From: Hirudinaria manillensis | Lineage: Eukaryota; Annelida; Clitellata; Hirudinida; Hirudinidae | Assembly: GCA_034509925.1 (NCBI GenBank) | Contig: CM067534.1 | Location: forward strand, 9,457,501 to 9,521,500 | Direction of reading: 5' to 3' | Length of the DNA: 64,000 bases | In this document: positions 1 through 12,223 of the stretch, one piece after another | Layout: each line of letters opens with the position of its first letter | How positions within the stretch are numbered: the first letter of the stretch is position 1 | The notes under the pieces: model-generated | Told to the model about the DNA's origin: nothing | The model's input: the letters and a program-made list of their open reading frames with translations, nothing else | Databases searched by the model: none | Position numbers and translations under genes: made by a program

Positions 1-289
1 TGGCATTGGCGGCACGATAATCGTCGGTATTTCCATTGATATACATTTGTTTCGGGCTGATACCTGCTAAAAAGATTAAGCTTCTTATGTGTTTAATTAA
101 TACATCTTAATTACACTTAGTTCCGTGCCAATGCATTAACAAAATAGCCAACTAAATGCGTGCATACTTAGTAAATTGTATTAACAGGTTAGCTAAGTTG
201 ATCGTTCATTTATTTATATTTCACTTATTAATAAACGGAAAAATAATAATATGACCTTTTAGCTTACCTACTCTGGATTGCAAAGAAAC
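1..289. other. Upstream flank of delta-tubulin
   Basis: AT-rich sequence with no coding potential that I can support. It must hold the promoter and 5' leader of the delta-tubulin gene that starts at 290. No clear TATA box or initiator is recognisable. Confidence 0.5.
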
Positions 290-2473
290 ATGTCTATAAT
301 AACTGTTCAGTTGGGACAGTGCGGTAATCAGGTAGGAAGCAGTCTGTTTTCTATTATTTCTGATGAATGTCTCGGTAAAAGCAAAAAGCAGTACGATGAC
401 TTCAACAACGCTTGTGCTGAAATGTTCTTCAACACCTCTGACGAAAGAAACTCACTGCCACGTTGCACAGCACGTTCGGTGCTCGTAGACTCGGAACATA
501 AAGTAATCTCACAGGTTGTTGACCATGCCAGAAAGCATTCCAAGTGGGATTATGATCCAAATAGCCAGGTCTATTGCCAGTTATTATGAACTATAATCAC
601 TTGGATTTATTAGGAATTAAAATCAACTTTATCTCTTGGTGACTCGTGGCAATAGCTAAAAGTAAACCCTAATTAACAAACACAAATGTAATTCAAGTTT
701 AAAAGGAAATAAAATCAGATTAATTTAATGCAGATTTCATTCAGACAAGGATCTGGGAACAACTGGGCTTATGGCTATTGCAGTTATGGACCCAAGATCG
801 ACCTAAGCTTTGAGGAAGCCATCAGAAGACAGGCAGAAAAGTGCAACAGGTCCACACACATGCAATACATGCTCGTCTCAAAATGTTTATTATATTTGTA
901 CTTTGCCGGTTAAAGATTAGTCAAAATAGATTATTCGATTAGTTGCATGAAGGCATTATAATATATTAATGTAATCATTAATTACTTTTGTTATTGTTAT
1001 TAATAATATTGGGAGAATAATTTTCTCTTGTCACTTTGTAATTTTATAATGAAGTTAACTTTTATTCTCAAATGAAGGTTGTCCGGCTTCCTCGTCTTGA
1101 TGAGTTTGGCAGGAGGCACGGGCTCTGGTGCGGGTTCCTACCTCACGGACCACTTGAAGGATCACTATCAGCACTCAATCGTTGCTAACCAAGTAGAGTA
1201 TTGTTTTATTGATTTGATTAATTTTAAGTTGTTCTATTCATTTAAAATTATTTATTTTTTTCTGTTTAACTTCCATTTGTTGATTTTATGAAATGTTGCA
1301 TGTAAATTGTCATTTGAAGGTAGTTTGGCCATACTCGTCTGGAGAGGTAGCAGTTCAGAACCTTAATGCCATCCTCTCATTGGCTCACATCTACCAGTCA
1401 GCAGACGCCATCATTGCCTTTGACAATGACTCACTCCACAAGACTTGTGCTTCTTGGCCTTCTGCAAAAAAGGTCTTAGACAATTTTAAAATAATATTTA
1501 AGATTGATTTGTAGTTATCATATCTGTCTGCTAATGATGAAAGAGAAATAATTGCTTGTATTAAATATGAAAGAAATTCATCTAAAATTGAAACAAAGCC
1601 ATTATTGATTGCTTTTCAGGTTTCATTTTCTGACGTCAATCAAATCCTCACGAAGCAGTTGAGCTTTGCTCTTCTGCCGACCTCCGCTTCTAAGCCCCAC
1701 TCTTCGAATCCTTTGAGTCGGTTTTGGATCCACTTCATTGCTTTTGTTGTTGTTGTTGTTGTCACTTTTAGTGACAAAATAATGGCAGGCTTTCTCTTTG
1801 TTCAGACGACGTCGTTTCTCTGTTGTCTCCGCATCCCGAGTACAAGATGCTTTCAACGACCATGGCTCCGATGGTTTCGGACGAGGTTCTCGATTTTACG
1901 ACTTATCACTGGCCTGCTATCCTCAAGAACTTGAAAAAGAATTTGGTTTCGAAATATAGTCCCAATAAATTTGGTAATGAATTTAAACAGAATTTCAGTT
2001 TTGGAAAAGGAAAATTAACTTTACAATTATCTTGAATGATTATTTTTAATCTGGAACTTAAGTTGTGTTTTATAGATGCTGAATGGCATTTGAAGTACTC
2101 ATTCGAGTCGAAGAGAGAGAAATCGTTTGCACATCTTCTCCTTTGCAGAGGCTCTGGTGCTTCAGAATTGAATCACCTCGAGTTGAGGAATCAGTATTTC
2201 AAGTCAATTCATTGCTACCCTCCTTTCAACCCCGACGGATTCAATATTAAAACTCACTGCAAGCCATTCTGTAAGATGGACAAATCAGCAATTCTCTTGA
2301 GCAATGATTGTTCCCAGATGTCGCAGCTCAATAGGGTCGTCGATAGAGCTTGGGAAATGTTCACTTCTGGTGCATACGTCCATCAATACAAAAGATACGG
2401 TCTCGAAGATGATGATTTCGTAGATAGCTTCGTGACTTTAGAACAGCTCCTCTGCTCATATGCAAACCTTTAA
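290..2473 (+). CDS. TUBD1: Delta-tubulin
   Basis: Seven exons join in frame: 290-568, 734-849, 1078-1192, 1320-1472, 1620-1716, 1806-1973, 2076-2473, giving 441 residues (human delta-tubulin is about 450). The ATG at 290 gives the tubulin start MSIITVQLGQCGNQVG; an in-frame TTG at 278 is not needed. Visible marks are the N-terminal GQCGNQ nucleotide-binding turn, the tubulin signature GGTGSGAGS at about residues 144-152, QGSGNNWAYGY near residue 97, and the C-terminus SFVTLEQLLCSYANL that matches delta-tubulin rather than alpha or beta, with no acidic tail. Delta-tubulin is a centriole/basal-body tubulin needed for triplet microtubules, so the organism very likely builds canonical centrioles and cilia. 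All splice junctions are GT-AG and all phases agree. Confidence 0.93.
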
Positions 2474-3369
2474 GGTGCGATTTTTTAAATCTTTTTTTTT
2501 TAAATAAAATATTATAAAGCTTACAAAAGTAAAAAAAAAGATCAGACTTGGCTTGAGAAGCCGGTGTTTGTGGTGCCGCGCGAGCGTGAACAAAAACTTG
2601 ATTGTAAAAGGCATCAAAGGGGCGCTCGTAAGAGCAGCTTTGATGACAGTTGAAATGCCGAAACAGTTAGGAGAGTTCCCTTCACCTTCCGATCGCACTT
2701 TGAGATCACTTTCTTTCAATTCTACCTTCGATTGTTTGGTAGTGTTGAGTGGTGGCGTTTTTACGAGGTTAATTTGAAATTAATTAATTGTTAAATTACG
2801 TGTCGAACAGACTGTGTTGAAGGAGTGTTAAAGTCAGAGTTAATTAGCTGGTTATACTTGGTCGTCGGCGGCTTTGTCAACAAGATAAGAGACGGGTCGT
2901 TTTCATTAAGAGCGGAGTTTGTTTCAAATTATGTAACCTTCTTCACTTTTCTGTAATTGTTGCTGCTTATTACTTGAGGTTAGTCATTTTGTATTTCTCT
3001 ACTCTTAGTTTTTAGTTTTGGTTGATTCAACGTGCCATTATGTTAGCGAAATTAAATAAAATAGGTTAAAAATCTTGGCGTGGAGTTTACATTGTCGCTA
3101 CTGTTAAAGTTTGTTATCTGTGTTTGAACGATTTTGATCTGATTAGGCGATTTGGTTTTTAAGATAGCTACCTTGTCTCTACAGAAAGCGATTATTAAAA
3201 AAGTCACTGATCAATTGGCAACAGTGAATTATTCTTTTGATTGTTCTTAGAAATTGAAATAGAATTTAAATGTTTTTTATATGTAATTTCAGGCCACATT
3301 TGATTCTGTTCAAGATTTTGGATTTGTTGTGATCTGTTTCTAAGATAGATTTCTATTAAAACTCAAGTG
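2474..3369. other. Delta-tubulin 3' flank and 5' leader of the next gene
   Basis: Short chance ORFs on both strands (about 2456-2777) show no family resemblance. The stretch 2820-2950 followed by a GT-rich intron-like segment ending at an AG near 3293 could be a non-coding first exon of the CRACD-like gene, whose ATG is at 3370. Nothing else is supported. Confidence 0.4.
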
Positions 3370-6300
3370 ATGACTTCTTTAACAAAAAAGCCAACAACCC
3401 TTCCACTCTCCCTCACAACAACAACAGGTCCCATGATGCCTACATTTTACAATTCAGGTTTGTTGCACTGATACAGCAATCTATATTTCTACCTATGCTG
3501 ATTAATTATTAAATATATTTCAAAAATAATTATAACATGTTGTGAAGCACTAAAAAAACTGGTTTTATTTCCTTGAGTTTTTGTGAATGTCATGAGCTCC
3601 CTGCAGTTCTTTGATTTTGATATAATAGCATGGCACTCCACCTTCTATTGTCAGATTCCTTTCTTTTCAGCCAGCCTTCAGGGCAAAGTTGTATTGTTCT
3701 TCTTGATAACATAACACTTAACATTTTTTTAAAAATAATGAAACTTAATGCCTCCAGCATATGTGGAAACAGGCAGATTGCCATTTCAAGTGGCAGCAGT
3801 TTTGTAGGACAGCTTCTGTCAAGATCTGAGAACTCGTCACATGCACAAGTGCGAGTTTGCATCGACATTCCTTTCTTGCATTCAGCAGATCAGAAGACAA
3901 TGTTCGTGCCTGACACCGAATGTTTGTATTCTGACAGTTGCTAGGCTCGCATAATCCGATCGCACGAGCCTCTTTATTGATTCCTTTCAATGGAAAGTCT
4001 TGAATGAGTGAATTATTGTGCATGTGTATGAGTTAGGTAACATTTGTTTTTTCAAGCTTGAGAGGGGGTTTTTCTCAACTTTTGATTTCAAGCTACTTTG
4101 ATAATTCACTGAAATGCATTGCACATCAAAGAGTCCACTTCGGCTTTCAAATTATGCAAACGACCGAATAACTGTCCTCCATTTGCGTCGCTTTGATGTT
4201 TTAAGCGATTTCTCAAAACTGTGGATTAACTTTCCCCGAAATCAACACCAAAACAAACAATAAGTTCGAGAATATATTCGAGACCTTTTAAGAGCTTTTA
4301 CAAGGAAATGCACGTCAGGTGATCGTGAGAGTCCGATGACGAAAGCAGACGATTTCAGAATAGTTTAGTGAGTGATTCCTTCTGAGTAACAACAAGGCAT
4401 CACTATATTCTCCTTTATGATTCAAACTGCATGTTTTGTCACTTAATAATAAATTTACAATTTAAGTTGATAAACAACCGTAAAGAAAGTTAAAAAATTT
4501 CTCTGTTGTTGTTGTTGTTTTTTCTCCTTCGTTTGTCGTAAATTATTTGTTAACAACATACATTTCGAAGATAAATTGCATTTAATTATATTAATTATAA
4601 TTTGAATATTTTTTAAATTTGAATATTTTTAAATTTTAATATTTTTAAATTTTAATATTTTTTATAATTTGAATACATTTTTACAATTTGAACATTTGCA
4701 CCTCCGTCGCTCATCACTTCTTTCAGTACCGTGCGAGGCAAAGTTGCCGAAGAAAAAGAAGTCGTTTTCGCCGTTCGACAAACTGAGAAACGTTTTCTCC
4801 GGGAAAACCCAGAGGCTGTCGGAATCCGAGGAGCACGGAACCTTGGTTCCGATCATAGTGACGCCGACCGAGGAGTAATAAAAATTGTTTAATTAAATAA
4901 ATAAATAAAAATTGTTTAATTAAATTATTAAATAAATAAAACTTGTTTAATGTTTAAACGATTATTTATTATTTAATGCTTCATTTTATGGCTTGATTTT
5001 ATACCGGCACTTCTGTTGATCCAGTTAAATTAGCAGTTGTAAATTAATAACTAACTGCGATGTGGATTCATTTTGATTGCTTTTGGACAACTTTGACTTT
5101 GAATTTTTGCCCGATTTTAGGACCAGCAGAAAGATTGGCGAATCGAAAGCCAAGAGTATCTCGGCAGAAAACGTTTTCGGTTCAAAGGCGGAGGAGCAGC
5201 AGAAAGTTGAAGGCACTCGGACCGTGTTGTTGCCCCAACAACAACAAAACCTTCCGATGCAACAACATCTGATGATGCCGGTGACTATTCTTCCTTAACA
5301 AGCTTTTACTTATGCAGTGCTGATGATACCTCTGCTAAGAATTTTTATTTGATTTTGTTTATTATTTGTTATTTATCAAGTTTTTAATTATTATTATTGT
5401 TGTTGTTGTTGTTGTTATGCATTGAAATGTCCAGGCACGACTTCACACGGTTGACGTCATTTCTATGAAACAGGGCAATAAATTAATAAAAAAAAAAAGC
5501 TGTACAGATTACAACAATGGACTGACAAACAAAAAATTTTTCCCACAAGAACCAGAGGGCATCTTCGAACGAGTGCTTGAAGCCGAAAGAAATGAAAGCC
5601 GACAAGCTGCTCAGGAGCACGGAATGCCTCGCTACGAAGGTTCGTGTCGAGAGTCGCGCGACTTTTTTTGCCGACCGTCGACGTTGACTTCCGACTTCAC
5701 GCGTCGTTTTTGCAGCTCGATTTAGAAGTCGGTGGCGGGAAAGTTGCCGTGGAAACGAGCGACGAGGAGGCCAAAAACGACGTTCCAAAAGAAGTAAGTC
5801 GATTGATATTTTTTTTAGGTTAAGTTTGGTTGGAGAAAAAGCTGGGTTGTTGTCGTTAGCAATGACTAACTTTGCGTCTCGTTAAGATGCGCACGAGTCT
5901 CGGTCGTATCGTTCGAACGATTTTGTGTTTTGTCTTCGAGCGAAGTTGCAAATTCACGCGATTGACGAGCAGGGGTGATACGTGCTTCGAAGGAAGTTAT
6001 TGGGCCGCAAGAACGTTGCGCACTTGGGGAATTGCCACTCGAGATAAGGGACTCACGGTGCACGATAAGAAGGGACTTGCATTTGCTCCTTGAGTACCGT
6101 CGATCGTCGTGCCTTACAAAGTAGTGTCTAATGTTAACTAGCATTATTATAACGTTACCAAAGTTGCAAATAAGAGTAACTACTTTGGGAGATCCCGGCA
6201 GTACTGCTAGAGGAGGAAATGTTGAGCTGGTTGGAGAGACTCATCAAAATCTTGTCGTGGCCGTTGATTAATCGACTCTCATCTTTGAATTCATTCCAGG

Positions 6301-8695
6301 ATTTCATCGCACGACGTCGCGAGGAGGGTGCCATGTTGAGTGACGAAAGCCCACGCGACGAAGGTAAGAGTTTCGTATTATAGCATCATCATCCTTAGTT
6401 GGTACATTATTGATGACCTCCATTGTTGTCAACAATGCCTCATGCTACATGCATCCATCTTTTTCAGGTTGCACGAATCTCATCCTGCCAGAGGTGGATT
6501 TGAACCGAGTGCAGAGGTGCCAAGAGAACCTCGATCACAAAGCAGCCCTTCACAGGAAGGACATGAAGCCAAAGGGTAGGAGACCTCCCACTGTTTACAG
6601 GCAGTCCAATCTTCAGGTAAGCTTCTATAAACCTTGGTTGGAGATTTAAGTGATGTAAGTGGTTATGACTGTGATTGCAGACTGGGATTAGTATTGATTG
6701 GTTTCAATTGATAACTTCTCAATCAGGTTGATCTGGCTCTGATAGGAGGCAGTGCTTCCAAGTTGGAGGTCTTTCCCAAAACCATTGATGTTGAAAATTC
6801 AGTTGCTTCATCTGGTAGTTCAAATTTTCATTCTTAAGCTTTAATTCTTCATTGTTTTAATTTTTTTTTAAATTTTCATTTTTGAAAGCACTTTGTGAAC
6901 TTTCTCATATCAACGATGAACTGACAAAAACACGTTTTCAGGTGCTGCCAAAGAAGAAACGAAACCCGTCGATAATTTGATCCCCAACAAACCCGTTCCG
7001 AATCAACACTTGAAGAGAAACAAGGCTTTCCTGCCCGAAGTCGCCGAAATGCAAAGGGCGAGAAGGAAAACGATCGCCAACTTCGAAATTCCCGACGCAC
7101 AAAAAAAAGTCGAGGTCGCAAAAGTCGAACCCGCGAACGTAGCAGAACCGAGAGTCGTTCCTCAGAAACCGAAGAGGAACGTTTCTTTTAAACTTGCCAG
7201 GAAAGAAGAAGAAGAAGGAACTCCTCCCAAAGAACCCGACTTCCCGAAAGCGAATCAAAAGGCTCGAGCGTTCAAAACTTTGTCGATGCACGTCGCGGCT
7301 TTGGAAAAAACTTCGACTCTCGGAGAGGTTGGCATTGAATCGTATTGTTTCTTAAATTCATAACCAGGATTTAAAATACCTTCCCGTTTCCTGCTTTTAT
7401 AGAAAGCAGTTGAGTTTGGCTTGCCTGCAAACAAAGGTCAAATCAATCAGCAGAGTATTTTCAAAGGACCGAGTAAAGTGGAAACGAAAGCGACCGAACA
7501 ATGTCCTCCATTGAAGAAAGAAGATTCGCACGGGGAAGTCTCGACGGCAGCTGCTTTTGGCGAGCCGTCGAAAGCGTCTCCTCAGACCAAATCGGACGTC
7601 GCAGAAAAGGAATCTGCATTCGGCAAGAGACCTCAGAGCAGATTCTTCGTGCAGGGATCTGCCCCGTTCAATTTGCCAGGCTTAAAATTGTCAAAACCCA
7701 CGATAAACTTCGATGGTGACGAGCAAAGAAACAAGATTAGCCCCGAAATTAAAAGTCCCGAAGTCAAGAACGAAGCCGTAGCGGAATCCTCATCTCCGAT
7801 CAAAGCCGGTAAATTGCCGCCTCCAAAAAAACCAGACGACAAACATCTCGTTACGGGACAACTCGAAAATAAAGGCTCCGAGCCCCCGTTCAAGAAGTTC
7901 CTCAAGCCGATACCCGTCGCTGCCTGTGAGACCACGAGTTTGGACAGTGCATCATCCTCTGACAAAGGTATTGCTACCAAGGTAGACGTACCCGCGTCGT
8001 CGAAATCCGGCGAGCAGGTCGGATGCACGTCGGGGGCATTCGAAAGTGCAAGACAAAAGTTTGGGATGAAAGTCCCCAAGCCTCTGCAGAGTAAATCAGG
8101 TGATGAACAAAGTGTAGAATCGAAGGTAAAACAACATCTTTCTCAAATGGGAAAGGTTCCGGCAATCAGCCAAGTCTCGAAGCCGCAATGTGATGAAAAA
8201 TTAACAACTTCCAAGTTAGATCTCCAGACGTCAAATACTCCACAGAACCTCGTGGCTCCACAATTTACAAAAAAATCAGAAAACAAGACAATTCTTCAGT
8301 CCAAGCAAATACCACCAGAACCATTCAAATCCCCTGAAAGTTTTAAGAACACCTCGAGTTCTGACGGCCACGTTAACTTTTCTAAATTCAGTCCGGCGCC
8401 GAGATCCAGAATGAGTGTAAGAGAATCGATTCCAAAAAAGTCTGAGGATGTCCAAACTGCCACTAGAATTTCCTCCCTAAAGAGCCCAAACGAAAATCTG
8501 TCAAATGTTCCAGCCAGAGAGGTCATCAATAATGTACCAACTAAGCCTAAGGATGAGTTAATTTCTAAGCGAGATGAAAAGCCAACCACAAGGGCTGCCA
8601 CCGGAGCCAATTCAAAAACAAATCCAAGCAAACTGAGTTTCAATCCAGATGACTGGATGTCTAGGAGAAGGGAGAACCTGGAGAATCCTTCTTGA
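3370..8695 (+). CDS. CRACD/KIAA1211-like (DUF4592) protein, probable capping-protein regulator
   Basis: Ten exons join in frame: 3370-3457, 4727-4874, 5121-5280, 5556-5639, 5716-5793, 6300-6363, 6468-6616, 6727-6814, 6942-7327, 7403-8695, giving 845 residues. The N-terminal part has a basic motif KLPKKKKSFSPFDKLRNVF (exon 2) and the central part has EVDLNRVQRCQENLDHKAAL followed by HRKDMKPKGRRPPT (about residues 216-249). From memory these match the DUF4592 region of vertebrate CRACD/KIAA1211 and KIAA1211L, where a lysine-rich start is followed by an LDxxAAxHxxxxKPKxxRP segment. The remaining 600 residues are low-complexity, rich in Ser, Lys and Pro, with repeated basic/acidic patches and a conserved-looking end (LSFNPDDWMSRRRENL). 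CRACD binds and inhibits actin capping protein; that role here is inferred. The exon 3 donor could also be at 5223 instead of 5280 (both keep frame). A poly(A) signal AATAAA lies at 9017-9022. Confidence 0.62.
4568..4700. repeat. AT-rich degenerate tandem repeat in CRACD-like intron 1
   Basis: Imperfect copies of a roughly 17-18 bp unit of the form tttgaatatttttaaat are repeated several times directly before the acceptor of exon 2. A second pair of direct repeats built on aaaattgtttaattaaat lies at about 4885-4955 in the next intron. Confidence 0.7.
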
Positions 8696-9718
8696 ATAGA
8701 GTTCAATTCCATTCCACGTAACTCATGAGTTAACATTGTTTCCAAAAGAAACTTTTTTTTTATTTAGAGACACTATTGTGTTTTATGTTGTAGTTGCTAA
8801 TGCAAAGAGGTTGTCATGAGGAGATATTTTGTGTATGGTTTTAATGTGATTCCATTTTATGATGCGTCATCTTATTTTATCTCATTCGGTTTTTTTGTAT
8901 TTTAGAATCTTTTCAATCACGCATTTGCAATTGAGACAGTTTTATATGATCACTTGTGGACTCTAAGCGATTCCTCCATCTCACGATGCTCACTTGAAAA
9001 CATTTCATTTTGTTCAAATAAACGGAATGATTCTGTTACTCCATCTGCCTTGAATCATATCAGGGTTATGGCGAGTTGTTTGGGAGGGGGGCAGTTGCTT
9101 CGGTTAGCCAGATTGAGTTGTCGCTGGTTTCGACTAATGAGTTAACTTCCGCGCTGGAACGTCCTCCCTAGCCGCAGGCATGGCGTTAAATTCTGATACA
9201 TTAGCAGACGAAAAGTAAAAAAATTTCCAAAATACAAGAATAAAATTGGCGATTAAAATGGAATTATTTTTTTAATTTTGTTTGCATGTGTTGAAAGCGC
9301 ACTCAAAATTAATTCCATACTTACAAAAATGACATCATGACATATTCCTATTTATAGCCGTTGGCGCAAGCGCGTCGGTGGATCTCTGTTTACAGCTGGG
9401 TTAAGTTTTGATGGATGTGAACTCGCTTTTGTGATTATATCCGAGGCCAATATTTATTTAATAACTAATTATTTTATTCTTCTGCTTTTGTTTTACGTAT
9501 TTTGTGCATCGCTGCCGGCTCCAAATCTTACGAGGGTTTGCGTTAATTTGATTTGTAATTGCGGTAAAGGATCTAAAGAAATATAACACGATCGCGATTA
9601 TTGGGCGGTATATTCATTGATATCTTCAATAATAAAAAATAAACTTATTTTTGCAGACAATTTTTACGGCATTTATGTTACATATTTGATAACATTTATC
9701 GCCGGATGTGTGTTAAGA
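8696..9718. other. 3' UTR of CRACD-like gene and 5' region of the phosphatase
   Basis: Contains the AATAAA at 9017-9022 that probably ends the CRACD-like transcript. A splice acceptor (ttgcag, 9651-9656) precedes a leader of 62 nt before the phosphatase ATG at 9719, so at least one non-coding exon should lie upstream, between about 9100 and 9600. I cannot fix its position. Confidence 0.45.
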
Positions 9719-11469
9719 ATGGGGGCCTTCTTAGACAAACCTAAAACAGACAAACAGGTTCAATCAGGTTCTGGCAATGGTCTTGCCTATGCAGTGAGCA
9801 GCATGCAAGGATGGAGAGTCGAAATGGAGGATGCACATTCGGCAACAATTAGCCTGCCTGGACGTTTAAAAGACTGGTCCTATTTTGCAGTTTTTGATGG
9901 CCATGCAGGCTCTCGCATCTCTAGTTACTGCTCAGGAGAACTCTTAAACTCAATAATAACAAATGATGATTTTCTTGGAAAGAAACAATCCACTAGCGAC
10001 GATGAGACGAGCGCCAATGATGAAAACACGCCACTTCCATCGGAAGAGCAAGTGAGGACGGGCATCAGGACTGGTTTTCTAGGTTTGGACCAGAGAATAA
10101 GGCGTCTGCCCGAGACATTGAGCGGAGAGGACAAGAGTGGTACGACAGCAGTCTGTGCACTCATTTCACCAACCCATATTTATCTAGCCAATTGTGGCGA
10201 CTCCAGAGCAGTTTTATCTCGGGCCGGTGGGGTAGCTGCGGCCACCCTCGACCACAAGCCCGGATCGCCTGCTGAAAAGGAGCGCATCGTGAATGCTGGC
10301 GGTAGTGTCATGATCCAGCGAGTGAACGGATCACTGGCCGTGTCCAGGGCTCTTGGCGACTTTGAATACAAGAATGTTCAGGGAAAAGGAGAATGTGAGC
10401 AGCTGGTTTCCCCTGAGCCGGACGTGTTTGTGGAGCAAAGGTGCGACGACGATGAATTCCTCATTCTGGCTTGCGACGGCGTTTGGGACGTCATGACCAA
10501 TGACGAGTTGTGTGACTTTGTAAGGAGCAGACTCCAACTGACAGACAATCTGGAGTCTGTTTGCAACTCTGTCATCGACACCTGTCTGTCGAAGGTTGTA
10601 AGACATTCAATTTTTTAATTTGAAATTCGGACGACTTTTGTAAGCTTTGGCTGTGAATAATCCACCAGGGAAGTCGTGACAACATGAGCATCATACTGCT
10701 GACCTTTCCAGGAGCTCCAAAAGTCTCGGAAGCTGCCAAGGCCAGCGAGGAGGAATTGAACAAGCGACTGGAAACTAAAGTCAAAGGTTGATATTGTATA
10801 TTTTTCTTTTTATGTTCTTAACTTCATCAAAGCATATTCTCACATGTTGTGCACATGATTGGCAAATGAGTCGAGCCAAAAATATTATATCTTAAAAATC
10901 TCTCTTTAGATGTCTTTAATATCTTAATAAGCTATTTGTATGATCTTTGGAACCAATGGGGAAAAGGCCATTCCTTATTTAATAAAGTCCTCCTTTGTCT
11001 GCAGAACCATTTATTTTTGTTGCTATTATTATTTTTTAATTATTTTAAAAATCCTGCGACTCGTTGCAGAGATCATCCAGAACAGTCCCCCTGAGGCGGC
11101 CATGTTGCAGTACGTGATGCACCTGTTGGCCATAGAAGACATTGAGGGTCTTCCTCCAGGGGGAGGCATCAATGCAAAGTATTTGGAATTCCATAATTTT
11201 CATTTTCGAGAAGCTCAGTCATTCGTTTCAATGTTGCCTAGAAGCATCAGCTCTGTGGCATTTTAGTTGTGGTTTTTCTATTAGTTTGTATGGATATCAT
11301 GGAATTGTGCTATTGAGACTGTATCTGGAACATTTGAGGATGTGAATGTCAGAGTTTCAGAGTCAATTGAAATTCTGCTCTTTTTGTGACCTTTTTGTGA
11401 CACATTTTTCAAAGGCGTGACACGATTGAAGAAATAATCAACAACCTGGCACCCTCTCCTAGAGATTAA
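9719..11469 (+). CDS. PPM1A/PPM1B-type protein phosphatase 2C
   Basis: Four exons join in frame: 9719-10594, 10669-10786, 11070-11178, 11415-11469; 385 residues, as long as human PPM1A (382). The start MGAFLDKPK is identical in style to PPM1A/B, with Gly2 as N-myristoylation site. The metal-binding and catalytic motifs of the PP2C fold are all present in order: VEMEDAH (about 34-40), VFDGHAG with Asp60, [48 protein letters not shown] and SRDNMS at the exon 1/2 junction. The C-terminal helical part typical of PPM1A/B follows, ending [17 protein letters not shown]. This Mn/Mg-dependent Ser/Thr phosphatase is expected to act on stress MAP-kinase and SMAD-type substrates. The vertebrate split into A and B is probably later than this lineage, so I leave the symbol open. 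Confidence 0.95.
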
Positions 11470-12223
11470 AAGTTTTCCAAAGTCGTGAGCATCCATTCTA
11501 ACCTTCGTAGAGCATCGACGATGATTTTATGAACATCAATTTGAAGATTCTCTGCAAACGAAATGCCAATTTTCATTGCAGGTCTGGCAAAGACAAGATT
11601 TCTCGTGTCAATGTTTCCCTGACATGGGCATTTGTCTGGTGTTGTTTCACAGTTTTCTCCCAAAATCTCCCCCTTCGATTCGACCGCAAGAAAAAAAGTT
11701 TGCCGAGGAGCCAAAGCCACGCGACTCTCATCCACTTAAACGATTTTTTTTCTAGTATTTTAAAGGCACGTTTCTGCGATCGCATGTAAATAATGTGGTT
11801 TTTACTATAAAAGCTTGGCATATTCGTTTCCGATAAGTTCGTTTTAGACCCTCGAGGTTGCGAAGCGTTCGGTTTGCGTATTATCGTTCTCGTTGTTGAT
11901 GCCATTATTATCCACGTTGACTACTTTTACTACTATTATTATTATCGTCGTCGTCGTTAAATAAAACGCCGGAAGTTCGATCGCTCTTTGCACGACGCGG
12001 AGGAGACGGGTGCCGTGCGATGCGTCTCTCGCGATCGTTCGGTGTTTTCGCGTCCCATAACCATTCTAGTGATGCCTAGCGATGGCCCGTCGACGACGAA
12101 TAGATGCAAAAAAGTAGCTTCGAAAGTTGACGGATTTGATTTTAAACACGGACTACTAATGATTATAATAAAAGTCGTTTGTTTTGCACGTCCTCTGTGT
12201 TGTTGTTGTTGTCATCATTACTA
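11470..12223. other. Convergent 3' flanks of PPM1 and MRPS18A
   Basis: Two genes end tail to tail here. The interval holds short ORFs on both strands with no recognisable product, small trinucleotide runs (about 11930-11960 and 12200-12230), and no clear RNA gene. Confidence 0.5.

Noticed and set aside
2456-2777. Short ORFs on both strands directly after delta-tubulin
   Set aside because: Delta-tubulin already ends with its expected C-terminus at 2473; the ORFs have no splice-consistent partner.
3630-3944. ORF and AG-bounded stretch (from 3758) that could follow the first CRACD-like exon, giving a 45-residue protein
   Set aside because: The junction 3457/4727 keeps frame into the recognisable Lys-rich exon; the alternative stops after 16 codons and resembles nothing.
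5866-6144. Overlapping ORFs on both strands inside the CRACD-like gene
   Set aside because: The flanking exons (5716-5793 and 6300-6363) join in phase 0 without them, and neither frame has clean splice borders.
6488-6500. Reverse complement of a tRNA B-box-like string (ggatttgaacc)
   Set aside because: It lies in a coding exon (EVDLNRVQR) and no acceptor stem or A box can be folded around it.
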